A stretch of DNA of 64,000 nucleotides from Streptomyces sedi. Lineage in GTDB: Bacteria; Actinomycetota; Actinomycetes; Streptomycetales; Streptomycetaceae. Under the pieces are notes generated by a model that had not been told where the DNA came from, did no database searches, and saw nothing but the letters and a program-made list of their open reading frames with translations. How positions within the stretch are numbered: position 1 is the first letter of the stretch; each line of letters starts with the position of its first letter. Below, in pieces: positions 33,994 through 43,684 of the stretch. Position numbers and translations under genes: made by a program. Location: assembly GCF_006335015.1 (NCBI RefSeq), contig NZ_VDGT01000002.1, positions 1-64,000 of the forward strand, written 5' to 3'.

Positions 33994-35001
33994 TCAGTAG
34001 GCGACGGGCCAGCCGCTGCTCCAGTCCAGGAGGTTGACGCCGAGCTTGGGGGCGCCGTTCTCCTGGCCGTCGTAGTAGTGGTAGACGAGCAGGTCGCCGT
34101 CGGAGTCGTTGAGCACGCTCTGGCCGCCCGGGCCGATCCACCGGTCGTGGCTCTCCAGCACGAAGGTGCCGCCGCCGTCGCGCAGGTCGACGCCGTCGGC
34201 GTCCAGATAGGGGCCGGTCGGGCTGCTCGCCCTGCCGACCCGGACGCGGTAGGTGCTGTCGGTGCCGGCGCAGCAGGTGCCATAGGAGTTGAACAGGTAG
34301 TAGTAACCGTCCCGCTTCACCAGCGCCGGTCCCTCGATGCCGCCGTCGGCCGAGGCGAGGCCCTGCGGTGCCGGGGCGTCGGGAAACTGCTTGCCGGTCG
34401 CCGGATCGATCTCGATCAGCTTGATTCCGGTCCACCACGATCCGAACGCCAGCCACCAACGGCCGTCGTCGTCCACCATCAGACTCGGATCGATCGCGTT
34501 GTAGTCGTCACCCGAGCCGGTGCGGTGCACCATGCCCTGGTCGTCCCAACTGCCGGGCAACCCGGTCGCGCTGGTGGCCAGGCCGATCGCCGAGGTGTTC
34601 TGCCCGAAGTTGGAGACCGCGTAGTAGAGGTAGTAACGGCCATCGTGGTACGAGACGTCCGGCGCCCACGGGTTGCGGTCGGGGGAGATCTCGCCCCACC
34701 AGTCCTCGGGCGCGGTGAACGCGGAGCCGGCGTCGCTGAACGCGGTCCGGTCCGTCGAGATCCGCGCCTCCAGCAGGTCGTTGGAGCCGTAGACCACGTA
34801 GCCCTGGTCGGTGCGGACCATCGAGGGGTCGTGGATCCCGATGTCGCCGGTGACCAGCCCCGGCGGCGGATAGGCGGCGGAGGCCGTCGGCTGCCACAGC
34901 AGCAGGGCGCAGGCGAGTCCGAGCAGCGTGGCGAGGGCGGTGCGGGTCACGCGGGTCGCGCGGGTCGCGCGCCTTGCGCGCGTGGGTGGGGGGAAGGGCA
35001 C
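33994..35001 (-). CDS. Secreted GH43 endo-arabinanase
   Basis: The product is 335 residues from GTG 35001, chosen because AAGGAGA sits seven bases upstream; an in-frame ATG further up (35094) reads into the dispersed repeat. The signal peptide (TALATLLGLACALLLWQPTASA) ends near residue 37. The five-bladed propeller carries the general base Asp in GIHDPSMV, the pKa-modulating Asp in NAIDPSLMVDDDG and the acid Glu in GGIEGPALVKR. Length and motifs match arabinan endo-1,5-alpha-L-arabinanases. Twin cysteines (GTCCAGTDS) occur in a loop. It would degrade plant arabinan outside the cell. Confidence 0.92.
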   Translation of the reverse strand: MPFPPPTRARRATRATRVTRTALATLLGLACALLLWQPTASAAYPPPGLVTGDIGIHDPSMVRTDQGYVVYGSNDLLEARISTDRTAFSDAGSAFTAPEDWWGEISPDRNPWAPDVSYHDGRYYLYYAVSNFGQNTSAIGLATSATGLPGSWDDQGMVHRTGSGDDYNAIDPSLMVDDDGRWWLAFGSWWTGIKLIEIDPATGKQFPDAPAPQGLASADGGIEGPALVKRDGYYYLFNSYGTCCAGTDSTYRVRVGRASSPTGPYLDADGVDLRDGGGTFVLESHDRWIGPGGQSVLNDSDGDLLVYHYYDGQENGAPKLGVNLLDWSSGWPVAY

Positions 35002-35099
35002 GGGGTCTCCTTCTGCGGACGGGGTGCGGCCCTTCGTGGTCGCCGCCGTGGCGGGGAACGTTGCCGCGGGGCGGGCGGGGGTGACGGGCATCACAGTTC

Positions 35100-35340
35100 C
35101 GCCCGGTGGTGGGTTGCTCGCGCAGTTCCCCGCGCCCCTGGTTGTGGTGGGCGTGGTCGGTTACCTGCGGGTTCACGTGCGGCAGGTGGCGGCCTGCTTG
35201 GGGGCGCGGGGAACTGCGCGGTGCATGGGTGGCGGGGGTTGGTCGACTACTGACCTTGCCGGTCTGGGTGGGGTGTCGGCGTGAGCCCGGTGGTGGGTTG
35301 CTCGCGCAGTTCCCCGCGCCCCTGGTGTGGGTGGGCGTGG
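35100..35340. repeat. Dispersed stem-loop repeat, locus D
   Basis: Arms 35120-35138 and 35201-35219 are perfect complements with a 62-base loop. Here the inner palindrome is slightly decayed (CACGTGCGGCAGGTG). A second left arm is at 35304-35322. The spacer between units contains GTGCATGGGTGGCGGGGGTT and GTCGACTAC, as at loci A, C and F. It separates the divergent GH43 and XRE-flavin genes. Confidence 0.9.
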
Positions 35341-35428
35341 TCGGTCGGGTGCGGCGGCCAGGCGGGTTGCCGTCGCCGGAGGCGATGATCGACGAGCGGT
35401 GGGGGCGGGTTGCGGGGAGGCTGAGGGG

Positions 35429-36100
35429 GTGGAGAACCATCGCACGGACGTCGGGCGCCGGATCGCGCTGCGGCGCGAGCAGCTGGGGCTCGACCGCCGC
35501 GCGGTCGCCGAGCGAGCCGGGGTCGCGCCCGAGTACCTGCGGTACCTGGAGGAGCGGCCGGCCTCGCCGAGCTACGCGTCGTTGACCAGGGTGGCGCGCG
35601 CCCTGGAGACCACGGTCGCCGAGCTGATCGGCGGCCCGCCGCCCAGCGGCGCCGCCCCGCCGGAGGTCAGCCACCGGGACGCGCTGGCCGAGCTGGACGA
35701 GGCGACCTGCTGGGAGCTGCTGGCCGGGCACACCGTCGGCCGTGTCGCCGTCGAGACGGACGGTGGTCCGGCGATCGTGCCGGTCAACTACGCGCTGGAC
35801 GACCACACGCTGGTCTACCGCACCGCGTCCGAGACCTCGCCGGCACGGGCGACGGAGGCGGAGGAGCTGGCGTTCGAGGTGGACCATCTCGACGAGGCGC
35901 AGCGGGTCGGCTGGTCCGTGCTGCTGGTGGGGCCGGCGCGGCGGCTGGCCGACGCGGAGGAGATCCGGGTGCTGACCGAGCGCCTGGCCGGCGCCGGTGG
36001 CGACCCGGCGGGGACCGAGCCCTGGGTCGGAGGGGACCGCGACCTGTGGGTGCGGCTCACCCCGGAGCGGGTCACGGGCCGGCGCGTCACCCTCGTCTGA
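35429..36100 (+). CDS. XRE HTH fused to a pyridoxamine-5'-phosphate-oxidase-like domain
   Basis: The product is 223 residues from GTG 35429 (VENHRTDVGRRIALR) with GGGAGG eight bases upstream. The N-terminus is a lambda-repressor-like HTH (VGRRIALRREQLGLDRRAVAERAGVAPEYLRYLEE, about 8-42). From about 90 on is a split-barrel flavin-binding domain (CWELLAGHTVGRVAVETDGGPAIVPVNYALDDHTLVYRT). The fusion is frequent in Streptomyces and may sense flavin, F420 or redox state while binding DNA. The following genes act in sugar phosphorolysis, but a link is unproven. Confidence 0.9.
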   Translation: MENHRTDVGRRIALRREQLGLDRRAVAERAGVAPEYLRYLEERPASPSYASLTRVARALETTVAELIGGPPPSGAAPPEVSHRDALAELDEATCWELLAGHTVGRVAVETDGGPAIVPVNYALDDHTLVYRTASETSPARATEAEELAFEVDHLDEAQRVGWSVLLVGPARRLADAEEIRVLTERLAGAGGDPAGTEPWVGGDRDLWVRLTPERVTGRRVTLV

Positions 36101-36102
36101 GT

Positions 36103-36170
36103 CCTTCGCCGAGCCTTCGCCGAGCCTGTGCCGAGCCTGCGCCCGGCCTTCCGCCGAGCCTGCGCCGAAG
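36103..36170. repeat. 11-12-base tandem repeat (six units)
   Basis: Units begin at 36103, 36114, 36125, 36136, 36147 and 36159. The consensus is CCTKCGCCGAG; the first two are identical. They directly follow the XRE-flavin stop codon and precede the beta-phosphoglucomutase gene. Confidence 0.8.
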
Positions 36171-36291
36171 CCTCCCCGGTGCCCCCTCCCGCGGGCCGTG
36201 GGGCACCCGTTTGCGGGGCCGCCGCCGGCGGGTTCCCATGGAGGGAACGCCATGGCGCTGCCGTGGCCGACCAGGGAGGCGGTGGTGCCCG

Positions 36292-37026
36292 GTGACTGCG
36301 ACCGTGCCGGACCTGTGGGAGTGCCATGCGGTCATCTTCGACACCGACGGGGTGATCACCGACTCCGCCTCGGTGCACGCGGAGGCGTGGAAGGAGGCGT
36401 TCGACGAGGTTCCGGGAGTGGACCCGCCGTTCGACGCGGACGAGGACTACCGGCGGCACGTCGACGGCAAGTCCCGGCTGGACGGCGCCGCCGCGTTCCT
36501 CGCCGCGCGTGGCATCGAGCTGCCCGTCGGCGACGTGGAGGACGCGCCGGGCACCGAGACGGTCTGCCAGGTCGCGGCGCGCAAGGAGGAGGCGTTCATG
36601 CGCCGTCTCCACGAGCGCGGCGTGGACGTCTTCGCCGGCACCGTGCGGCTGTTGAACAAGCTGCACGAGGCGGGCGTGCCCTGCGCCGCCGTCTCCTCGT
36701 CGCGGCACGCGCGCGACCTGCTGGCCAGGGCGGGCGTCCGTTCGCTGCTGGGCACGGTGGTCGACGGCAACGACATGGCGCGTCTCGCGCTGCCGGGCAA
36801 GCCGGACCCCGCGCTCTTCCTCGAAGGCGTGCGCCGGCTGGGCTGCGACCCGGCGACGGCCGCCGTCGTCGAGGACGCCCTGGCGGGGGTGGAGGCCGGG
36901 CACCGGGGCGGCTTCGGGCTCGTCGTCGGCGTCAACCGCACCGAGACCGAGGACGGCGCGCACGACCTGAGCGAGCACGGCGCCGACCTGGTCGTCGACG
37001 ACCTCGCCCGGCTCGTGCGGAGGTGA
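36292..37026 (+). CDS. HAD hydrolase, beta-phosphoglucomutase-like
   Basis: The product is 244 residues from GTG 36292. The motifs are FDTDGVITDSASVHAEAW (nucleophile and acid Asp), AAVSSSRHARDLL (motif II Ser), GKPDPALF (Lys) and VVEDALAGVEAG (metal Asp). This is the beta-phosphoglucomutase arrangement that interconverts beta-glucose 1-phosphate and glucose 6-phosphate. It is coupled by GTGA overlap to the GH65 phosphorylase, which releases exactly that substrate. Confidence 0.9.
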   Translation: MTATVPDLWECHAVIFDTDGVITDSASVHAEAWKEAFDEVPGVDPPFDADEDYRRHVDGKSRLDGAAAFLAARGIELPVGDVEDAPGTETVCQVAARKEEAFMRRLHERGVDVFAGTVRLLNKLHEAGVPCAAVSSSRHARDLLARAGVRSLLGTVVDGNDMARLALPGKPDPALFLEGVRRLGCDPATAAVVEDALAGVEAGHRGGFGLVVGVNRTETEDGAHDLSEHGADLVVDDLARLVRR

Positions 37027-39548
37027 CCGGCGTGGCCACCGGCATGGACGCGGAGGAACCCACCTGGCCCGGCGGTCCCGACGACCGGACCGGGCCCACC
37101 GAGCCGATGGACCGCTGGGCCGCCTGGTCCGAGGAGGAACGGCAGATCGACGGCTGGGAGTGGGAGTACGAGGGGTACGACCCGCGGGAGGAGCGGCTGC
37201 GCGAGGCGCTGTGCACGCTGAGCAACGGCTACTTCTCGACGCGCGGCGCCGCCCCCGAGGCCCAGGCCGGCCCGGCCCACTACCCGGGCACCTACGCCGC
37301 CGGCCTCTACAACCGGCTGACCTCCACCCTCGCGGGGCGCCGGCTGACGCACGAGGAGATCGTCAACCTGCCGAACTGGCTTCCGCTGCGTTTCCGCGTC
37401 CACCCCGACGAGGGCGCGACCGGCGAGTGGTTCACGCCCGACGCGCACCCGGAGGGGCTGCTGCGGTACCACCAGTCGCTCGACCTGCGACGCGGGGTGC
37501 TCACCCGCGAGCTGCGGCTGCGCGACCCGCACGGCCGGCACCTGAACGTCACCCAGTCCCGGCTGGTCTCCATGGCCGACCCCCATCTGGCGGCGCTGCG
37601 CACGGAGTTCAGCGCCGAGGACTGGACGGGTTCGATCGAGGTGGAGTCCGCGATCGACGGGCTGGTCGGCAACACCGGCGTCGCCCGTTACCACGACCTG
37701 GCCGGCCACCACCTGACGGAGCTGGGCACCGGCGCCGAGGAGCCGGACGTGGTGTGGCTGCGTTGCCGCACCAGCGCCTCCGACGTGCGGATCGTGCTGG
37801 CCGCCCGCACCCGCGCCACCCCGCAGGGGCCGCCGGAGGCGACGCACGACCGGCTGACGGACTTCCGCGCGGCGCAGCGCGTGATCCTGCCGCTGGGCCC
37901 GGGACGGCCGTTGACCGTCGAGAAGGTGGTGGCGCTGCACACCTCGCGGGACCGGGCGATCGTCGGGCCGCTGCCGGCCGCGTTGGAACGGGTGCGCCGG
38001 GCGCCGGACTTCGAGGGGCTGCTGGCCGAGCACGCCGCCGCCTGGGCGCGGCTGTGGCGGCGCGCCGACCTCCAGGTGCCGGGGGAGCCGGGGCATGTGC
38101 TGCGGGTGCACATGTTCCACCTGTTGCAGACGCTGTCGCCGCACAGCGCCGACCTGGACGTGGGCGTTCCCGCGCGGGGGCTGCACGGGGAGGCGTACCG
38201 GGGGCACGTCTTCTGGGACGAGCTGTTCGTGCTGCCCTATCTCAACCTGCACTTTCCCGAGCTGTCGCGGGCGTTGATGGGCTACCGCCACCGGCGGCTG
38301 CCGGCCGCGCTGCGGGCGGCGGCGGAGGCGGGCCGCGAGGGCGCGATGTACCCGTGGCAGTCGGGCTCCGACGGCCGCGAGGAGACGCCGGAGGTCCATC
38401 TCAACCCGCGCTCCGGCCGTTGGCTGCCCGACAACTCGCGCCTCCAGCACCATGTGGGCGCGGCGGTCGCGTACAACGTGTGGCGTTACGGGCAGTCCTC
38501 GGGCGACACGGAGTTCCTGTACGCCGAGGGCGCCGAGATGCTGACCGAGATCGCCCGGTTCTGGGCGGCGATCTCCGAGTTCGACCGGGACGAGGGCCGT
38601 TACCGGATCAGGGGCGTCGTCGGGCCCGACGAGTACCACGAGGCGTACCCCGACGCGGAGCGCGCCGGCCTGGACGACAACGCCTACACCAACGTCATGG
38701 CCTCCTGGACCCTCGCCCGCGCCGCCGAGCTGGTGCGCACCATGCCGGTCTCGCGCCGCTCCGAACTGGCCGACCGTGTCGGCCTGTCGGACGCCGAGCC
38801 GGAACGCTGGGACGAGGTCTCGCGGCTGCTGCGGGTGCCGTTCCACGAGGGCGTGATCAGCCAGTTCGACGGGTACGGCGAGCTGGCCGAGCTGGACTGG
38901 GAGGGCTACCGCCGCCGTTACGGCGACATCCGTCGGCTGGACCGGCTGCTGGAGTCCGAGGGCGACTCCGTCAACCGCTACCAGGCGTCCAAGCAGGCCG
39001 ACGTGCTGATGCTCGGCTATCTGCTGACCCCCGGCGAGCTGATCGAACAGTTCGCCAGGATGGGATACGAGCTGACGGAGGAACGCTGGCGCGCCACCGT
39101 CGACCACTACCTGCGACGCACCAGCCACGGCTCGACGCTCAGCGGCGTCGTGCACGCCTGGGTCCTGGCCAGGGCCCGGCACGCGGACGCGTGGTCGTTC
39201 GTCAAGGAGGCGCTGGCCAGCGACGTCGCCGACATCCAGGGCGGCACCACGGCCGAGGGCATCCACCTGGGTGCGATGGCCGGCACGCTGGACCTGGTGC
39301 AACGCGGGCTGACGGGGCTGCGCTCGGAGGGCGGCGCGCTGTGGCTCGACCCGTCGCCGCTGCCCCAACTCCAGGAGTTCGGCTTCTCGTTGCGCCACCG
39401 CGGGGTGGGGCTGCGGCTGCGGATGCGGCCGGGACAGCTGTGGGTCGGCGTCCCCCCGTGGGAGGAGTACCCGGTGCGGCTGGTCCTCCCCGACCGCATG
39501 GTCGACGTCGCCCCCGGCGAGGACACGGCGGTCCGGCTACCGGACTGA
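37023..39548 (+). CDS. Glycoside hydrolase family 65 (disaccharide phosphorylase)
   Basis: The product is 841 residues. The N-terminal beta-sandwich (about 25-320) leads into an (alpha/alpha)6 barrel with the catalytic acid Glu in VVGPDEYHEAYPD and the phosphate-site region KQADVLMLGYLL, HGSTLSGVVHAWVLAR and TTAEGIHLGAMAG. GH65 enzymes phosphorolyse maltose, trehalose, kojibiose or nigerose, usually giving beta-glucose 1-phosphate. The exact substrate is not readable. The partner beta-phosphoglucomutase overlaps the start, so product is channelled to glycolysis. Confidence 0.93.
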   Translation: MTGVATGMDAEEPTWPGGPDDRTGPTEPMDRWAAWSEEERQIDGWEWEYEGYDPREERLREALCTLSNGYFSTRGAAPEAQAGPAHYPGTYAAGLYNRLTSTLAGRRLTHEEIVNLPNWLPLRFRVHPDEGATGEWFTPDAHPEGLLRYHQSLDLRRGVLTRELRLRDPHGRHLNVTQSRLVSMADPHLAALRTEFSAEDWTGSIEVESAIDGLVGNTGVARYHDLAGHHLTELGTGAEEPDVVWLRCRTSASDVRIVLAARTRATPQGPPEATHDRLTDFRAAQRVILPLGPGRPLTVEKVVALHTSRDRAIVGPLPAALERVRRAPDFEGLLAEHAAAWARLWRRADLQVPGEPGHVLRVHMFHLLQTLSPHSADLDVGVPARGLHGEAYRGHVFWDELFVLPYLNLHFPELSRALMGYRHRRLPAALRAAAEAGREGAMYPWQSGSDGREETPEVHLNPRSGRWLPDNSRLQHHVGAAVAYNVWRYGQSSGDTEFLYAEGAEMLTEIARFWAAISEFDRDEGRYRIRGVVGPDEYHEAYPDAERAGLDDNAYTNVMASWTLARAAELVRTMPVSRRSELADRVGLSDAEPERWDEVSRLLRVPFHEGVISQFDGYGELAELDWEGYRRRYGDIRRLDRLLESEGDSVNRYQASKQADVLMLGYLLTPGELIEQFARMGYELTEERWRATVDHYLRRTSHGSTLSGVVHAWVLARARHADAWSFVKEALASDVADIQGGTTAEGIHLGAMAGTLDLVQRGLTGLRSEGGALWLDPSPLPQLQEFGFSLRHRGVGLRLRMRPGQLWVGVPPWEEYPVRLVLPDRMVDVAPGEDTAVRLPD

Positions 39549-39658
39549 CGCCGCCCGCCGGGGCGGGGGGCGGCGCGGGTGACCGTCCGCCGGGGCGCGG
39601 TCGACCGGTCACGTGTGTGTCCGGCTGAGGCAGTCGTTCCGCGAATCCGCCCGGAGGG

Positions 39659-40549
39659 CTACTCGTCGTGCGGCACCACCGCCACCGGGGTGCGGGCGTG
39701 GTGGAGGGCCGCGTGGGTGACGGGGCCGGCGCGCATGGCCAGCAGGGGGCGGCGCGTGCGGCGGCCCGTGACCAGCAGCGCCGCGTGGAGGGAGCCCGCG
39801 TCGAGCAGCACCTCGGCCGCGTTGCCGTAGCGCAGGTGCTCGACCACCGGCACGCCCGGGTACCGCGCCCGCCAGGGCGCCAACGCCTGGACCAGTTCCT
39901 CGCCGCGCTGGGCCTGGAGGTCCGCGTGCTCGGGCGTGGTCTCGAACTCCTCGGGCGGCGTGGACCCGAAGAGCGACGGCGTGCCCCAGGCCCGCACGGC
40001 GCGCACGGCCGCGCCGCGCGCCGAGGCCATCGAGAACGCGAACTCCAGCAGGGTGGCGGCCGGTTGCCCCAGATCCTTGAGGCCGACCACGATCTCGTCG
40101 CCCTCGGTCTCCTCGGCGGGCGCCCGGTCGTTCGGGCCGTCGTCCGGCCCCGAGCGGACCAGCACGACGGGCCGCGCGGTATGGGTGATCACCGGCAGCC
40201 CGACCGAGCCCAGCAGGAAGCCGGCGACGGGGCCGTGGCCCCGCGAGCCCAGGACCAGCAGTTCGGCCCTGGCGGCCTGTTCCACCAGGCCGGCGGTCGC
40301 CATCTCGGGCAGCAGCTCCGTGGTGACGGTCAGCTCCGGGTGCCGGTCGGCGACCTCGTCGTGGTGGTCCTGGAGCAGCCGCTGGGAGGCGGGCTCGTCG
40401 GGAACGGGCGGCGCGTACAGGGGCTCGTTGATCCAGGCGTGCACCAGGTGCAGGGGCAGCCCGCGACGCACCGCCTCGCGGGCCGCCCACTCGGCGGCGG
40501 CGCGGCTCTGCCGGGAGCCGTCCACGCCGACGATGATGGGGCGGGTCAT
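39659..40549 (-). CDS. Universal stress protein with two USP domains
   Basis: The product is 296 residues. Domain one has IIVGVDGSRQSRAAAEWAAREAV and the ATP-binding tail LVLGSRGHGPVAGFLLGSVG. Domain two (about 150-295) has IVVGLKDLGQPAATLLEFAF and LLVTGRRTRRPLL but lacks the full GxxGx9GS loop, so only the first domain is a clear nucleotide binder. It lies downstream of the nir genes with 135 bases between. Such proteins respond to stress or low oxygen in actinobacteria. Confidence 0.93.
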   Translation of the reverse strand: MTRPIIVGVDGSRQSRAAAEWAAREAVRRGLPLHLVHAWINEPLYAPPVPDEPASQRLLQDHHDEVADRHPELTVTTELLPEMATAGLVEQAARAELLVLGSRGHGPVAGFLLGSVGLPVITHTARPVVLVRSGPDDGPNDRAPAEETEGDEIVVGLKDLGQPAATLLEFAFSMASARGAAVRAVRAWGTPSLFGSTPPEEFETTPEHADLQAQRGEELVQALAPWRARYPGVPVVEHLRYGNAAEVLLDAGSLHAALLVTGRRTRRPLLAMRAGPVTHAALHHARTPVAVVPHDE

Positions 40550-40684
40550 GGCGTACCTCGAATCTCGCCTCGTTCACGGCAGCGGCGGGGCCCGCGGCGG
40601 GCGCCCGCCCTCCGTGCCACTCTCCCGCGCCGAGCCGCGCGGGGCGAGCCGGGCGGGGCCGCCCGGGGCACGCCGGCGTTCGGC

Positions 40685-41071
40685 TCAGCGCAGCCGCAGC
40701 GGGTGGACGGGCAGCGCCAGCGCCGGGTCGTCGGGGGCGTCGAGGCAGACGCCGGTGGCCAGGTCGAAGCGCTGCTTCAGCAGCGGCGAGGCGACGAAGG
40801 GACGCCGCTCGGCGCCCGCCGAGCCCAGCAGGCCCCGGGAGATGACGTAGGCGCCGGTGAACGGGTCGCGGTTGCCGACGGCGTGCGCCTCCCCGTGCCG
40901 GTCGACGAAGACGGCGGCCTGCTCGCCGTCCGGCAGCAGCACGGCCACGCCGCGCCCCGGCAGCAGCGCGGCCGGCGCGCACACCGGGACCCACGCGCCG
41001 GCGTGACCGATCTCCAGCAGCGGCGAGGGGGCGGGAAGCGGACGGGTGAGGGTCGCGGTGGCGGTGGTCAT
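40685..41071 (-). CDS. nirD: Nitrite reductase small subunit NirD
   Basis: The product is 128 residues, ATG overlapping the nirB stop (ATGA). It has the NirD/Rieske-like beta fold (VAVLLPDGEQAAVFVDRHGEAHAVGNRDPFTG), with FVASPLLKQRFDLATGVCLD at the end. The Cys/His ligands of true Rieske proteins are absent, as usual for NirD. It supports NirB in NADH-dependent reduction of nitrite to ammonium in the cytoplasm. Confidence 0.92.
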   Translation of the reverse strand: MTTATATLTRPLPAPSPLLEIGHAGAWVPVCAPAALLPGRGVAVLLPDGEQAAVFVDRHGEAHAVGNRDPFTGAYVISRGLLGSAGAERRPFVASPLLKQRFDLATGVCLDAPDDPALALPVHPLRLR

Positions 41072-43683
41072 GACGGGTTGCTCCCTTCGAGGGTGCGGAC
41101 CGGGAGGGTGGGCCCGGCCAGCACGGTGAGGTCCGGCTTGTGCTGGTCCCGTTCGGGCACGAAGCGGACCGAGGGGTCGGGGGTGCCGGGCGCGTTGACG
41201 AACGACACGAAGCGCGCCAGCTTCTCCGGGTCCTCCAACGTCGCCGCCCACTCGTCCCGGTAGGCGGCGACGTGCGCGGCCATCCGGGCCTCCAGCTCGT
41301 CGCAGATGCCGAGCGAGTCGTGGACCACCACGTCCCGCACGTGCGCGAGCCCGCCGCCGATCCTCTCCAGCCACACGGAGGTGCGCTCCAGACGGTCGGC
41401 GGTGCGGATGTAGAACATCAGGAACCGGTCGATCAGCCGCACCAGTTCGGCATCCGACAGGTCCCGCGCCAGCGACTCGGCGTGGCGCGGGCTGGCGCCG
41501 CCGTTGCCGCCGACGTACAGGTCCCAGCCGCTGGCGGTGGCGATGATCCCGAAGTCCTTGCTCATCGCCTCGGCGCACTCCCGCGCGCAGCCGGAGACAG
41601 CCGACTTCAGCTTGTGCGGCGCGCGCAGTCCCCGATAGCGAAGCTCCAGGTCGATGGCCATCCGCACGCTGTCCTGCACCCCGTAGCGGCACCAGGTGGA
41701 GCCGACACAGCTCTTCACGGTGCGCAGCGCCTTGCCGTAGGCGTGGCCCGACTCGAAGCCCGCCTCGACCAACCGGGCCCAGATCGAAGGCAGTTGGTCG
41801 ACGCGGGCGCCGAACAGGTCGATCCGCTGGCCCCCCGTGATCTTGGTGTAGAGGCCGAAGTCCCTGGCCACCTCGCCGATCACGATCAGCTTCTCCGGGG
41901 TGATCTCCCCGCCGGGGACGCGGGGCACCACCGAGTAGGAGCCGTTCTTCTGGAGGTTGGCCAGAAAGTGGTCGTTGGTGTCCTGCAACGCGGCCTGCTC
42001 GCCGGCCAGCACATGGCCGTCGGCGCCGATCGCGGGCGCCAGCGAGGCGATGATCGAACCGACCGTCGGCTTGCACACCTCGCAGCCCTCGCCGCCGCGC
42101 GCCTCCGGCCTGCCGTGCGCGTCGAGCAGCGCGCGGTGCGAGGCGATCTCCAGGCTGGCGACGATCTCGAAGAGCTCCTGGCGGGTCTGCGCGAAGCAGC
42201 CGCAGAGCCCGGTGTCCACCGCGATCCCGCCCGCCGCCAGCTCCGCGTCGACCAGCTGGCCGACCACGCGCACGCAGGAGCCGCAGCCGCTGCCGGCCCC
42301 GGTGCAGGCGCGCACCTCCGCGACCGAGGCGCGGCCCTCGTCGGCGACGGCCGCCACGATCGCGCCCTTGGTGACGTGGTGGCAGCCGCAGACCACCGCG
42401 TCGTCCGGCAGCGCCGCCGGGCCCAGCGCGGCGGCCGGCGCCAACCCGGCGGGCAGCACCAGCTGTTCGGGCGGGGCCGGCGGCACCGAGCCGGTCAACG
42501 GGCGCAGCATCCCGTAGGAGTCGGCGTCGCCCACCAGCACCCCGCCCAGCAGCGTGCCGTCCGGCCCGACCACCAGCTTCTTGTACACGCCGGCGCGCGA
42601 GTCGGCGTACACCACGTCGAGCGCGCCCTCCGTGCGGCCGTGCGCGTCGCCGAAGCTGGCGACGTCCACGCCCAGCAGCTTCAGCTTCGTCGAGGTGTCG
42701 GCGCCGGTGAACGGCCGTCCCTCCCCGCCGGCGACCAGGTCGGCCGCCGTGGCCGCCATCGCGTAGCCGGGGGCGACCAGCCCGTAGACCACGCCGTCGC
42801 TGGCCGCCGCGCACTCGCCGATCGCCAGCACGGCCGGGTCGGAGGAGCGGCAGTGCTCGTCCACGGCGACGCCGCCCCGCGCGCCGACGGCGAGCCCGGC
42901 CGCCCTGGCCAGCTCGTCGCGCGGGCGTATCCCGGCGGAGAAGACCACCAGGTCCGTCTCCACCCGCGAACCGTCCGACAGCACCACCCCGTCGACCGCG
43001 CCCCGCGCGTCCACGGTGACCTCCCGGCCGCCGACGCCGGTGTGCACCACCAGGCCCATCTTCTCGACCGTGCGGCGCAGCGCCCCGCCGCCGCCCTCGT
43101 CGACCTGGAGCGCCATCAGCCGGGGGCTGAACTCCACGACGTGCGTGGCCAGTCCGAGGTCGCGCAGCGCCCCGGCCGCCTCCAGGCCCAGCAGCCCGCC
43201 GCCCACGACCAGGCCGGTGCGGGCACGGGTGGCGGCGTCCCGGATCGCCGCGACGTCGTCCAGCGTGCGGTAGACGAAGCAGCCGTCCGCCTCACGCCCC
43301 GGCAGCGGGGGGACGAACGGGGCCGAGCCCGTCGCCAGCACCAGCGTGGTGTACCCGACGACGGCACCGGAGCGGGTGGTGACCGTGCGGGCCGCCCGGT
43401 CGATCGCCGACACCGGGTCGTCCAGCCGCAGTTCGACGCCGTGCTCCTCCAGGAAGCCCTCGGGGACCAGCGACAGCTCCTCGGCGCCCGTCCCGCCGAA
43501 CCACGACGTCAGATGGACCCGGTCGTACGCCGGCCGGGACTCCTCGGCGAGCACCACGACCCGGGCACGCGCCGTGACCCCGCGCGCCGACAGCTCCTCG
43601 ACGAAGCGCTGGCCGACCATCCCGTGGCCGACCACCACCACCGTCGGCCTCGGCGCCTGCCCGGACAGGTCACGTCCCTCCAT
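41068..43683 (-). CDS. nirB: Assimilatory nitrite reductase large subunit NirB
   Basis: The product is 871 residues. It comprises an NAD(P)H/FAD reductase module (VVVGHGMVGQRFVEEL; GLVVGGGLLGLEAAGAL), a [2Fe-2S] BFD-like domain (VCGCHHVTKGAI...CTGAGSGCGSC), a ferredoxin-like linker, and a siroheme/[4Fe-4S] catalytic domain. That domain has CVGSTWC (Cx5C) and SGCARECAEA (Cx3C) for the cluster. The six-electron reduction yields ammonium. It starts one base after the FAD oxidoreductase gene and is followed by nirD. A GlnR-like site lies upstream of the operon. Confidence 0.96.
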   Translation of the reverse strand: MEGRDLSGQAPRPTVVVVGHGMVGQRFVEELSARGVTARARVVVLAEESRPAYDRVHLTSWFGGTGAEELSLVPEGFLEEHGVELRLDDPVSAIDRAARTVTTRSGAVVGYTTLVLATGSAPFVPPLPGREADGCFVYRTLDDVAAIRDAATRARTGLVVGGGLLGLEAAGALRDLGLATHVVEFSPRLMALQVDEGGGGALRRTVEKMGLVVHTGVGGREVTVDARGAVDGVVLSDGSRVETDLVVFSAGIRPRDELARAAGLAVGARGGVAVDEHCRSSDPAVLAIGECAAASDGVVYGLVAPGYAMAATAADLVAGGEGRPFTGADTSTKLKLLGVDVASFGDAHGRTEGALDVVYADSRAGVYKKLVVGPDGTLLGGVLVGDADSYGMLRPLTGSVPPAPPEQLVLPAGLAPAAALGPAALPDDAVVCGCHHVTKGAIVAAVADEGRASVAEVRACTGAGSGCGSCVRVVGQLVDAELAAGGIAVDTGLCGCFAQTRQELFEIVASLEIASHRALLDAHGRPEARGGEGCEVCKPTVGSIIASLAPAIGADGHVLAGEQAALQDTNDHFLANLQKNGSYSVVPRVPGGEITPEKLIVIGEVARDFGLYTKITGGQRIDLFGARVDQLPSIWARLVEAGFESGHAYGKALRTVKSCVGSTWCRYGVQDSVRMAIDLELRYRGLRAPHKLKSAVSGCARECAEAMSKDFGIIATASGWDLYVGGNGGASPRHAESLARDLSDAELVRLIDRFLMFYIRTADRLERTSVWLERIGGGLAHVRDVVVHDSLGICDELEARMAAHVAAYRDEWAATLEDPEKLARFVSFVNAPGTPDPSVRFVPERDQHKPDLTVLAGPTLPVRTLEGSNPS

Positions 43684-43684
43684 G

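Noticed and set aside
40685..41071. Rieske iron-sulfur protein for NirD
   Set aside because: The CxH ligand motifs are missing; this is the cluster-free NirD type.
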